Part shown: one piece after another, positions 1-13,200 of the stretch
How the letters are laid out: every line of letters begins with the position of its first letter
How positions within the stretch are numbered: position 1 is the first letter of the stretch
Origin: Closterium sp. Naga37s-1
Taxonomy: Eukaryota; Streptophyta; Zygnematophyceae; Desmidiales; Closteriaceae
Length of the DNA: 64,000 nt
Direction: 5' to 3'
Assembly: GCA_947471745.1 (NCBI GenBank)
Contig: CANJKZ010001150.1
Location: forward strand, 1,104,501 to 1,168,500
Program-made: the position numbers and the translations under genes
Notes under the pieces: model-generated
What the model saw: the letters and a program-made list of their open reading frames with translations, nothing else
What the model was told of the DNA's origin: nothing
The model's database searches: none

Positions 1-1202
1 AGCAGCAGACGCAGCGGGGGAAGCACCGGCAGAGGCAGAGGGGGACGAGGGGTCATTGGCACTAAGGAATCGGGCCACAGCCGGCGCAAGCGTTTTAATG
101 AAAATCTCCTTCCCCACATCTCTACGCTTCCCTCCCTTCTCTGCTCCTCCCGCTCCTCCTCCCGTTCCTCCGCCTCCTGCTCCTGCTCCCCCACCTGCTC
201 CTGCTGCTGCCCCTTTTCCTCGCTGATTCGCTCCTCCTCTCCCACACCCTCCTCCTTTGTCACTCTGTGATGAAACTGCCGGCGCTGCAGCTGCTCCTGC
301 TCCCGCTGCTGCTTCTTGTTGTGGTGCTGGGACTGCACCAGCAGCAGCAGTGGCCGTGGCAGCTTGCACAGGCGCAGGAGCAGCAGGAGGAGGGGCAGCA
401 GGAGGAGGCATGGGCATGGCAGGAGCGGCAACAGCAACAGCAGCACCATCAGTATCCATCGGCATGGCTGCTGCTTGTCCCTCCATGGACCCGAAACCAT
501 CAGATGATCCCAAGGCTGCTCCAGTTGCTGCCTGTCCTAGCGCAGCGACCGTGTTACCTCCCCGTGTGGTAACACCTGCCCCACCAGTACCACCTGCGGC
601 AGATGCGCCTCCCCCGATCTCCATCAGGTCGTGCCCGAATGTGCCATACCCGTCCACTTCCGTCCACAGGTCTGCTAACGGCCAGACATCGCCGCCCAGC
701 GCTCCAAGCCCTGTGGTACCACCCCCCATTCCGCCTCCCATCCCGCCTCCCATTCCGCCCTCCATCCCGCCTCCCATCCCCCCACCCATTCCTCCGCCCA
801 TCCCTCCGCCCATCCCTCCGCCCATCCCCCCACCCATTCCCCCGGTGAACCCTCCACCCCCGCCCCCAGCTGCTCCAAGCATCCCCCCATACGCCCCAAC
901 TCCACCTCCTCCTCCTGCTCCTCCATCCACCATTCCCCCACCCATGCCCCCGCCTATTCCCCCGCCCATCCCCCCACCAGCACCCCCTCCCACAGCAGCA
1001 GAGAGATTCATAGCCATAGAGCCAGGGACAGGCTGCAGGGCGGCAGAAGGGGCGGCAGCAGGGGCGGCGAGAGTCGTCTGGGCGGCGGGCGGCAGCAGGC
1101 TGCCGGAACTGGCTGGCCGGCTGGCAGAAGGGGCGGGCGAGCCCCCCAAACTCTGCTGCTGCTGCTGCCGCAGATTCTCCTGTTGCAACTGCTCCTGCTG
1201 CA

Positions 1203-1240
<38 letters not shown>

Positions 1241-4200
1241 AGGTTCGGCGGGGGTTGCGACGGGACGAGAAGCGACGAGAGCGGGTGGATGGAGGACGAA
1301 TGGGGGAGACACCTGGGATGCAACACCGGCTCGAGAGCCAGCAGAGCAAAGGAGCAGAACGCAGCTACCTCCGTCCCCAGCTGTTGCCTCCCCTGCCGGA
1401 AGATTCTGAGTGCTTGCCCGAGGTACGGTGGGCGGTACTTGCACGGGGCTAGGAGGGAGGCCAGGAGGGCGCGGGATGCTGCCAGCTGGAGCGATCTGAT
1501 TGCACGGTCGGACCCGGGCGTCCAAGGCATGTGCGCGTGCGTGCTGGGGGAGTTGTAACTGGAGTTGTAACCGGGAGTGGAGTTGAAACCCGAGTCGTAA
1601 CCACCGGTGCCGAGCGCGATGGCAGCGGTGCAGGTGAGTGCTGCGTCTACCTCCATTCTCCAATGCTCCGGTAGCAAGGGGCCGCCCTGGAAAGGGAGGA
1701 AGACGAGGAGAGAGGGGGGGGAAGGGGGGGGCAGGACAAAACAAGCTACGTGAGTGTCAAGCAGGTGAGTGCTGCATCCACCTCCATGCGCCAGTGCTCC
1801 AGCAAGAGAGGGCTGCCCTGGGAGGGGGAGTAAGGGAGAGGAAAGTGGAAGGAAAAGACACACAGGTGAGTTATGTGCATGTGAGCGTCACACACAGGTG
1901 AGTTATGTGCATGTGAGCGTCACACACAGGTGAGTTATGTGCATGTGAGCGTCACACACAGGTGAGAGCTGCGGCTACTTCCATGCGCCAGCGCTCTGGT
2001 AACAAGGTGGACGGGAAAGCAAGAACGAATGGAAGGGTGGACGACAACCAAGGCAGCATGAGGCCAAAGAAAGAAAGAAAGAAAGAAAGAAGTGGCCTCA
2101 GCAGGGCTCAAAATGCGACCACTTCAATTTGCCAGTGCTTGGAGAGCACGGGGGCCGCCCTAGGAGACATGGACATGCAAATAGAGTGAGTGTACGTGCC
2201 ATGCATGTGAGCGTGAGTGCCACTCTCCCAGTTCCACACCACACTCTCCCTTTTTTACTCCCTCCCACTTTCACAATCTCCCAAATTCCACACTTCCCAT
2301 TTTCACTCACCCCACACACACACTCACCGCCACCAGCAGCGCCTCTAGAGCCTCAAGAATGGCGATCTGCAGATCAACGGTCTGCAGGCACCGACTGCCC
2401 GAGATAACACCTGCCCCAGTTGCACCTCCCCCCGCCCCTCCCCCTGTCCCTCCGCTGCCTGCTCCCCCCAGCTTTCCGCTGCCTGCTGCCGCGCCGGGAG
2501 CGGCGTCGAATGCCATGCTGCCACCTGGCGAGCGCTGGTTGGTTGGGGAGAAGAGTGCCGGCACGGCCTGCTTGAGGTCTGTGATTCCACGCCCCACCAC
2601 TATGGGCGCTATCTGTGTCATCATGCCTGGTAAGATAAGAGGGGAGGGGGAAGGGGGAAGGGAGGGAGCGAGGAAGGAACTGCAAATTGAAGTCACAACT
2701 ATGGCAGGTCATGGCATGACACCAGCACGGCCAGCTTGAGGTCTGTGATGCCACCGCGTGTAGTGAGTCGATTTTTGAGTCGACTCAAAAATCAAATTTA
2801 AGTCACAACTATGGCAGGTCACGGCATGACACCAGCACGGCCTGCTTGAGGTCTGTGATGCCACCGCTACGGGGGCAGTCTGTGTCATCATGCCTGGTGG
2901 GGTGGGGGATGGGGAGGAGGAAGGGGATGAGGTGGGGTAGGAGGCAACACACCAGACACCAGGCACCAGACACCAAACACCAGAGAGGGAACAACTCACC
3001 AGCGCCCAGCGCATAGAGGTACTGTGTGGCCGTGCGGTAGAGCAGCGCCTTGAAGGGCAGCGCTGTGGCGTCGTCCCCCGCTGCTGCTGCCCGCCGAAAG
3101 GCCGAGACGAGTGTGTGTGATATGGTGGCTGCATGGGGCAGGATGTGGCTGAAAACAAGGGGAAAAAATGGGGGAGGAGGGGGGGGGAAGTGTGTGATGT
3201 AGGAGGAGGGGGGGGGAAGTGTGTGATGTAGGAGGAGGGGGGGGGAAGTGTGTGATGTAGGAGGAGGGGGGGGGAAGTGTGTGATGTAGGAGGAGGGGGG
3301 GGGAAGTGTGTGATGTAGGAGGGAAGGATGGAAATGAGAAAGTGCCATCCTTCCCTAATTTCCATAGCCGACTGAGGATTCACTAATGTTTCTCACCCCC
3401 TCAACGCACCACTTCATCATTACCTCATTGGTCAGCTTCTACCTCTCTCCGCCACACCACACCCATTTTCTCACTCCCCCCAACCCCTCACACTCACTTC
3501 CTCAATCCCCCCTTCACACTCACTTCCTCAATCCCCCCTTCACACTCACTTCCTCAATCCCCCCTTCACACTCACTTCCTCAATCCCCCCTTCACACTCA
3601 CTTCCTCACTCCCTGCAGCGCCGCCAGCATCATCCTTAGCCCCGCACACTGCAGCGCCGGCAGCTCCACACACAGCGCCAGCTGGCGGGCGGCAGAAAAC
3701 GCCGAGCCCATGCCATCCATCCCTCCGACCGCATCAAAAGCATCCTCGCCTCCTCCCCTTCCACCCCCTCCTCCTCCTCTCCCTCCAGAAGCGAGGAGAG
3801 AGAGAGGGATAACCATTCCTGTTCCCTCCACTTGCGTGAGGCGAATGACGGCGTCGGCTGATACAAGGCGGTGGGCGAGGGCGAGCAGGGCAGAGAGGGG
3901 CGCTGGGACCTGGGAGGGAAGAGGGGAGTGGGAGGGGGGAAGGGAGGGGAGGGAAGGGAGGGGAGGGAAGGGAGGGGAGGGAAGGGAGGGGAGGGAGGGA
4001 GGGAGGGAGGGAGGGGTAAACAACAAGAGAGGAGAAAGGAGGGGTTAAGCAAGGAGAGGGAGAGAGAGGGATAACCATCCCTGTGCCCTCGACTTGGGTG
4101 AGTCGAATGACTGCGTCAGCTGAGACAAGTCGATGGGTGAGAGCAAGCAGGGCAGAGAGGGGCGCTGGGACCTGGGAGGGAAGAGGGGAGTGGGAGGGGG

Positions 4201-7200
4201 GAAGGGAGGGGAGGGAAGGGAGGGGAGGGAAGGGAGGGAGGGAGGGAGGGGTAAACAACAAGAGAGGAGAAAGGAGGGGTTAAGCAAGGAGAGGGAGAGA
4301 GAGGGATAACCATCCCTGTGCCCTCGACTTGGGTGAGTCGAATGACTGCGTCAGCTGAGACAAGTCGATGGGTGAGAGCAAGCAGGGCAGAGAGGGGCGC
4401 TGGGACCTGGGAGGGAAGAGGGGAGTGGGAGGGGGGAAGGGAGGGGAGGGAAGGGAGGGGAGGGAAGGGAGGGAGGGAGGGAGGGGTAAACAACAAGAGA
4501 GGAGAAAGGAGGGGTTAAGCAAGGAGAGGGAGAGAGAGGGATAACCATCCCTGTGCCCTTGACTTGGGTGAGTCGAATGACTGCGTCAGCTGAGACAAGT
4601 CGATGGGTGAGAGCAAGCAGGGCAGAGAGGGGCGCTGGGACCTGGGAGGGAAGAGGGGAGTGGGAGGGGGGAAGGGAGGGGAGGGAAGGGAGGGGAGGGA
4701 AGGGAGGGAGGGAGGGAGGGGTAAACAACAAGAGAGGAGAAAGGAGGGGTTAAGCAAGGAGAGGGAGAGAGAGGGATAACCATCCCTGTGCCCTCGACTT
4801 GGGTGAGTCGAATGACTGCGTCAGCTGAGACAAGTCGATGGGTGAGAGCAAGCAGGGCAGAGAGGGGCGCTGGGACCTGGGAGGGAAGAGGGGAGTGGGA
4901 GGGGGGAAGGGAGGGGAGGGAAGGGAGGGGAGGGAAGGGAGGGAGGGAGGGAGGGGTAAACAACAAGAGAGGAGAAAGGAGGGGTTAAGCAAGGAGAGGG
5001 AGAGAGAGGGATAACCATCCCTGTGCCCTCGACTTGGGTGAGTCGAATGACTGCGTCAGCTGAGACAAGTCGATGGGTGAGAGCAAGCAGGGCAGAGAGG
5101 GGCGCTGGGACCTGGGAGGGAAGAGGGGAGTGGGAGGGGGGAAGGGAGGGGAGGGAAGGGAGGGGAGGGAAGGGAGGGAGGGAGGGAGGGAGGGGTAAAC
5201 AACAAGAGAGGAGAAAGGAGGGGTTAAGCAAGGAGAGGGAGAGAGAGGGATAACCATCCCTGTGCCCTCGACTTGGGTGAGTCGAATGACTGCGTCAGCT
5301 GAGACAAGTCGATGGGTGAGAGCAAGCAGGGCAGAGAGGGGCGCTGGGACCTGGGAGGGAAGAGGGGAGTGGGAGGGGGGAAGGGAGGGGAGGGAAGGGA
5401 GGGGAGGGAAGGGAGGGAGGGAGGGAGGGGTAAACAACAAGAGAGGAGAAAGGAGGGGTTAAGCAAGGAGAGGGAGAGAGAGGGATAACCATCCCTGTGC
5501 CCTCGACTTGGGTGAGTCGAATGACTGCGTCAGCTGAGACAAGTCGATGGGTGAGAGCAAGCAGGGCAGAGAGGGGCGCTGGGACCTGGGAGGGAAGAGG
5601 GGAGTGGGAGGGGGGAAGGGAGGGGAGGGAAGGGAGGGGAGGGAAGGGAGGGAGGGAGGGAGGGGTAAACAACAAGAGAGGAGAAAGGAGGGGTTAAGCA
5701 AGGAGAGGGAGAGAGAGGGATGACCATCCCTGTGCCCTCCACTTGGGTGAGTCTAATTACGGCGTCGGCTGATACAAGGCGGTTGGCGAGAGCAAGCAGG
5801 GCCGAGAGGGGCGCTGGGACCTGGGAGGGAAGAGGGGGGGAAAGGAAAGGGGAGGGAGGGATGGGGTTCGGAACAAGTGATGAGGCTCGAGGATAAAGGA
5901 GGGGTCATGGCAGGAGGGAGGGGCCAGGAGAGGAGGCGAGAGGTACGCAGGAGAGGCAGGGGAGAGAGGTAGGGTAGGGGCAGACGAGCACAAGTGGCAG
6001 GAGAACAAGGTGGTATGGGGCACAAAAGGGGAAGGGGCACAAAAGGGGAAGGGGAACACAGGGTGCATGGGCACAAGGCACCCATACCACCACATCTGCA
6101 CTCCCCCCAACCACTTACAACCGCTTTCGAGAACCTTCAGAACCAACCAACCCACCGGAGCAGAGAACCCCTGAGTGATGGCCAGCTGGCACGTGAGCAG
6201 CAGAGTGCGCGTGCAGACTAAACCTGAGGTGCCTCAGCCTGATCAATGCATCTCCCCCCACCAAGCAAGCAACCAACCCACCGGAGCAGAGAACCCCTGA
6301 GTGATGGCCAGCTGGCACGTGAGCAGCAGCGCGTGCAGCCGTGGCACCACCCGCCGGAACACCGCCTCGGGATCTCCACCGCTGCTGCTGCTGCCGCTGC
6401 CGCTGCCGCTGCCATTTGCGTTTGACATTGACGTCTGCCCTCCTTGCTTGCTCCGCCCCTGCTGCCCCTGCCCGCCTGATTCCTGCTGCTGCTCGTCCTC
6501 CTTGGAGCAGTTAGCAGCGATCCAGTGTGCATGCTCGGGGACCAGAGGCACCGGCAAAGCTGCGCTCTTAGAGTGCAGGAGAGTTGCCAGGGCCTTGGAT
6601 CGCACAGGTTCTGCAGTGTGGAGTCAGGGACAAAAGGCGGGGGGGGTGATGAGGAGACGATTGTGTTGAAATTTCTCAAGAACCACTGGCACCGGCAGCA
6701 GGGCCACTGCATTCCTGGAGCGAAGGAGTGTTGCGAGCGAGGGCCTCCCGCCTTACCCAGCAGAGATACCAACACCAGCACACATGGCAGCAGCACCCAC
6801 ATGCACCAGCTCGCATACCTTCGCCAGCTCACACCTACGCCAGCTCACACCTTCGCCAGCTCACACCTATGCCAGCTCACACCTTCGCCAGCTCACACCT
6901 ATGCCAGCTCACACCTTCGCCAGCTCACACCTATGCCAGCTCACACCTTCGCCAGCTCACACCTATGCCAGCTCACACCTTCGCCAGCTCACACCTATGC
7001 CAGCTCACACCTTCGCCAGCTCACACCTATGCCAGCTCACACCTTCGCCAGCTCACACCTATGCCAGCTCACACCTTCGTCAGCTCGTAGAGACCAGAGA
7101 GACCAGAGCAAGGGCTCAAGCTTTCACGAGCACTCACAACTGAAAGCACCACTTGCAGCACCAGTGGCAGCACTCAAATCCACGCCCCTTACCATCCTCA

Positions 7201-10200
7201 AATCCACGCCCCTTACCATCCTCAAATCCACGCCCCTTACCATCCTCAAATCCACGCCCCTTACCATCCTCAAATCCACGCCCCTTACCATCCTCAAATC
7301 CACGCCCCTTACCATCCTCAAATCCACGCCCCTTACCATCCTCAAATCCATGCCCCTTACCATCCTCAAATCCACGCCCCTTACCATCCTCAAATCCACG
7401 CCCCTTACCATCCTCAAATCCACGCCCCTTACCATCCTCAAATCCACGCCCCTTACCATCCTCAAATCCACGCCCCTTACCATCCTCAAATCCACGCCCC
7501 TTACCATCCTCAAATCCACGCCCCTTACCATCCTCAAATCCACGCCCCTTACCATCCTCAAATCCACGCCCCTTACCATCCTCAAATCCACGCCCCTTAC
7601 CATCCTCAAATCCTGAGAGCCCCTTACCATCCTCAAATCCTGAGAGCCCCTTACCATCCTCAAATCCACGCCCCTTACCATCCTCAAATCCACGCCCCTT
7701 ACCATCCTCAAATCCACGCCCCTTACCATCCTCAAATCCACGCCCCGTACCATCCTCAAATCCACGCCCCTTACCATCCTCAAATCCACGCCCCTTACCA
7801 TCCTCAAATCCACGCCCCGTACCATCCTCAAATCCACGCCCCTTACCATCCTCAAATCCACGCCCCTTACCATCCTCAAATCCACGCCCCTTACCATCCT
7901 CAAATCCACGCCCCTTACCATCCTCAAATCCACGCCCCTTACCATCCTCAAATCCACGCCCCGTACCATCCTCAAATCCACGCCCCTTACCATCCTCAAA
8001 TCCACGCCCCTTACCATCCTCAAATCCACGCCCCTTACCATCCTCAAATCCACGCCCCTTACCATCCTCAAATCCACGCCCCTTACCATCCTCAAATCCA
8101 CGCCCCTTACCATCCTCAAATCCACGCCCCTTACCATCCTCAAATCCACGCCCCGTACCATCCTCAAATCCACGCCCCTTACCATCCTCAAATCCACGCC
8201 CCTTACCATCCTCAAATCCACGCCCCGTACCATCCTCAAATCCACGCCCCTTACCATCCTCAAATCCACGCCCCTTACCATCCTCAAATCCTGAGCGCCC
8301 CTTACCATCCTCAAATCCTGAGAGCCCCTTACCATCCTCAAATCCACGCCCCTTACCATCCTCAAATCCACGCCCCTTACCATCCTCAAATCCACGCCCC
8401 TTACCATCCTCAAATCCACGCCCCGTACCATCCTCAAATCCACGCCCCTTACCATCCTCAAATCCACGCCCCTTACCATCCTCAAATCCACGCCCCTTAC
8501 CATCCTCAAATCCACGCCCCTTACCATCCTCAAATCCACGCCCCTTACCATCCTCAAATCCACGCCCCTTACCATCCTCAAATCCACGCCCCTTACCATC
8601 CTCAAATCCATGCCCCTTACCATCCTCAAATCCACGCCCCTTACCATCCTCAAATCCACGCCCCTTACCATCCTCAAATCCTGAGAGCCCCTTACCATCC
8701 TCAAATCCTGAGAGCCCCTTACCATCCTCAAATCCACGCCCCTTACCATCCTCAAATCCACGCCCCTTACCATCCTCAAATCCACGCCCCTTACCATCCT
8801 CAAATCCACGCCCCGTACCATCCTCAAATCCACGCCCCTTACCATCCTCAAATCCACGCCCCTTACCATCCTCAAATCCACGCCCCGTACCATCCTCAAA
8901 TCCACGCCCCTTACCATCCTCAAATCCACGCCCCTTACCATCCTCAAATCCACGCCCCTTACCATCCTCAAATCCACGCCCCTTACCATCCTCAAATCCA
9001 CGCCCCTTACCATCCTCAAATCCACGCCCCGTACCATCCTCAAATCCACGCCCCCTTACCATCCTCAAATCCACGCCCCTTACCATCCTCAAATCCACGC
9101 CCCTTACCATCCTCAAATCCACGCCCCTTACCATCCTCAAATCCACGCCCCTTACCATCCTCAAATCCACGCCCCTTACCATCCTCAAATCCACGCCCCT
9201 TACCATCCTCAAATCCACGCCCCGTACCATCCTCAAATCCACGCCCCTTACCATCCTCAAATCCACGCCCCTTACCATCCTCAAATCCACGCCCCGTACC
9301 ATCCTCAAATCCACGCCCCTTACCATCCTCAAATCCACGCCCCTTACCATCCTCAAATCCTGAGCGCCCCTTACCATCCTCAAATCCTGAGAGCCCCTTA
9401 CCATCCTCAAATCCACGCCCCTTACCATCCTCAAATCCACGCCCCTTACCATCCTCAAATCCACGCCCCTTACCATCCTCAAATCCACGCCCCTTACCAT
9501 CCTCAAATCCACGCCCCTTACCATCCTCAAATCCTCGCCCCTTACCATCCTCAAATCCACGCCCCTTACCATCCTCAAATCCACGTCCTGTACCATCCTC
9601 AAATCCACGCCCCTTACCATCCTCAAATCCACGCCCCTTACCATCCTCAAATCCACGCCCCTTACCATCCTCAAATCCACGCCCCTTACCATCCTCAAAT
9701 CCACGCCCCTTACCATCCTCAAATCCTGAGAGCCCCTTACCATCCTCAAATCCTGAGAGCCCCTTACCATCCTCAAATCCACGCCCCTTACCATCCTCAA
9801 ATCCACGCCCCTTACCATCCTCAAATCCTGAGAGCCCCTTACCATCCTCAAATCCACGCCCCTTACCATCCTCAAATCCACGCCCCTTACCATCCTCAAA
9901 TCCACGCCCCTTACCATCCTCAAATCCACGCCCCTTACCATCCTCAAATCCACGCCCCTTACCATCCTCAAATCCACGCCCCTTACCATCCTCAAATCCA
10001 CGCCCCTTACCATCCTCAAATCCACGCCCCTTACCATCCTCAAATCCACGCCCCTTACCATCCTCAAATCCACGCCCCTTACCATCCTCAAATCCACGCC
10101 CCTTACCATCCTCAAATCCACGCCCCTTACCATCCTCAAATCCACGCCCCTTACCATCCTCAAATCCACGCCCCTTACCATCCTCAAATCCACGCCCCTT

Positions 10201-13200
10201 ACCATCCTCAAATCCACGCCCCTTACCATCCTCAAATCCACGCCCCTTACCATCCTCAAATCCACGCCCCTTACCATCCTCAAATCCACGCCCCTTACCA
10301 TCCTCAAATCCACGCCCCTTACCATCCTCAAATCCACGCCCCTTACCATCCTCAAATCCACGCCCCTTACCATCCTCAAATCCACGCCCCCTTACCATCC
10401 TCAAATCCACGCCCCTTACCATCCTCAAATCCACGCCCCTTACCATCCTCAAATCCACGCCCCTTACCATCCTCAAATCCACGCCCCGTACCATCCTCAA
10501 ATCCACGCCCCTTACCATCCTCAAATCCACGCCCCTTACCATCCTCAAATCCACGCCCCTTACCATCCTCAAATCCACGCCCCTTACCATCCTCAAATCC
10601 ACGCCCCTTACCATCCTCAAATCCACGCCCCTTACCATCCTCAAATCCTGAGAGCAGAGTGTCAAGGTCCGCGTGCGTGGAGAGCAGCAGGCGGCGCATG
10701 AAGGTGGACCAGAGCGAGGGGTCACTGGAGGGCCATGCTTGGTAACACTGGTGCTCACTCTTTCACCCACCGGGCAGCAGCACGCTGCTTACCATCCTCA
10801 AAGCCGGAGAGCAGAGTATCGAGGTCGACGTGCGTGGAGAGCAGCAGGCGGCGCATGAAGGTGGACCAGAGGGCGGGGTCCCCGGAGGCACGGGGGAGCA
10901 GCACGAGCAGGCTGCAGCAGGACTGGTGGGGGGAAAGGGTGGATTGCGGAAGACACGGTAGACATGAGTTGAATCTCGGGTAGCAGCAGCAGCAGTCGGC
11001 GCATGAAGGTGGACCAAAGCGAGGGGTCGCCAGAGGCACGGGGGAGCAGCACAAGCAGGCTGCAGCAGGACTGGTGGGGATTGGTGGTGGGGGCCAGGGA
11101 CGAGGGAAGCGGGAATGATGGTTGATATGAGTCGCATCTCAGAAAGCAGCAGCAGCAGCAGCAGCAGGCAGCGCATGAAGGCCGACGAGAGGGAGGGGTC
11201 ACCGGAGGCACGGGGGAGCAGCACCAGCAGGCTGCAGCAGGACTGGTGTGGTGGGGGAGTGGGCGGAGGAAGAGGGAATGTTGCTTGAAATGAGTTGGAT
11301 GTCCGATACCACAAGTTGGGTAATGATGAGCCGACTCTCTACAGTCTACTACTGCAAGTAATTTTGGGTCCCCGCAACACGTGAATGATGGATGAAGATG
11401 CGTGCACTAGGAGATGACAGCTTGACCACACACACACACGCGTTCGCGCACGCACACGCACACGCACGCGCGCATGCGCATCAGCCATACCCACATGAAG
11501 AATCAGAGGATTGGAAATGATGGGCCGACTGTACAAGTCATCATAAATCCCTGCAACAACTATGCATACAACAACCCCCCACACTCACATGGACTATGGC
11601 TGCAACAACCCCCCACACTCACATGGACTATGGCTGCAACAACCCCCCACACTCACATGGACTATGGATGCGGGTGCATTGGGAGAAGACAGCTTGGCCA
11701 CCAGCAGAGCCTCCATCTGCGGTCAGTGAGGGGAGGGGGAGAGTAGAAGATTTTCAAGTGTTTTGAGAAGGTTTGAGGCGACTCAACTCAAGCATTGATG
11801 GATGCGGGTGCATTGGGAGAAGACAGCTTGGCCACCAGCAGAGCCTCCATCTGAAGTCAGTGGGGGGTTGGTTGGTGTGGAAGGGGCATTGAAATGGAGG
11901 AGACTTCTGAGTCGACCCAAAAGTCACTTCGGTGCATTGAGGAAAGGACACTCGATCCACACCAGGAGTGTGGCGTGGAGGAAAGGACGGAGAGCGGAAC
12001 GGAGGGAGGATGGAATTCACAATCTACATAGAAAGCGCAGTAAGAATCATGATGCAATAACAGCTTTATAGTGAAAAGGGAATCACGCGCCGTGCGTGCA
12101 TACTGCAGCAGCAGTAGTAACAATCATAATCACAACAAAAAACATGAACGATCGATTACATACCGCTGGAACGTGATGCTTGAAGCTGGAGGGGAAGGAG
12201 CGGAGCAGCAGAGAGAGCAGCGAGAGGCACACGCTCTGGCAGACGGGCAAGGGCGCATGAGACAAGCAGAGGGGGTGGGAGGGAGGGAGGGAGGGAGGGA
12301 GGGGGATACCGTTTGGGAGGGAGGTAGGGAGAGAGGGAGGGAGGGAGAGAGGGGGATACTGTTTGGGAGGGAGGTAGGGAGAGAGAGAGAGAGAGGGAGA
12401 GAGGGGGATACTGTTTGGGAGGGAGGTAGGGAGAGAGAGAGAGAGGGAGGGAGAGAGGCGCCTCAAAAACCACCGGCAGAATAGATTCTGAATGCATCTG
12501 AATAAACCCCGAGTGATTTCCAACAAGTAGAGACACAATCTCAAACGCCAGTGTGCCACCCACCCATGCCTGCGTGCTCTCAGTGCCACCCATCATCTCT
12601 GCCAGAAACGGCCAAAGCTTGCCGGCCAGAGTGCCAGCCTCCTTACGCACGCTCTGCACATGAGACAAAGTTGCCAGCCTGGCATGAGGAGATAGGGAGG
12701 GAGGGAGGCACATGCATTAGCATGGTAAGCACGTACGAATGTGGCTGTGTGCATGTGCGTGAGCATGTGACTGTGTGTGCGTGCGCATATGTGTTCATGG
12801 GTAACCTAGTTTGATGGTCTACACAACACAACACCATACCACACCGCACCGCACCACACCGCACCTTGAGAAAAGGTCAGCAAGGGCAGCAGCAGCAGCC
12901 ACACGCACAAAAATGGTAGCTGATAAAATGGCCTCCTTGCCCTTCCCACCCCCTCTTTTGAGTCAACTTACAAGGCACAGGAGGAATCCTGTACAATCCG
13001 CACCTGGAAAAGAGGTCAGCGAGGGCAGCAGCAGCTGCCACACGCACAAACATGGTATCCGGCACTATGGCCTCCTTGTCCTTTCCACTCCCCTTCTCCT
13101 TCTCCTTCCCTCTTCCATTCCCCCTCCCCTCCTTCCCCTCCTCTCCCTCCTCTCCCTCCGCTTCTCCGTCCTCCTCCCCCTCCTCTTCCCCCTCCTCCTT

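Noticed and set aside
257..1558. Plus-strand frame rich in PPIPPP
   Set aside because: It is antisense to the last PELP1-like exon, whose frame is supported by family motifs and in-phase splicing.
7170..10650. CRISPR-like regular repeat
   Set aside because: Units are contiguous with no unique spacers, and the context is eukaryotic.
7124..10770. Very long open frames on both strands (576-1,083 codons) across 7.1-10.8 kb
   Set aside because: They are by-products of a stop-free 24-bp period. Frames on both strands stay open, and the array lies in an intron of a well-supported gene.
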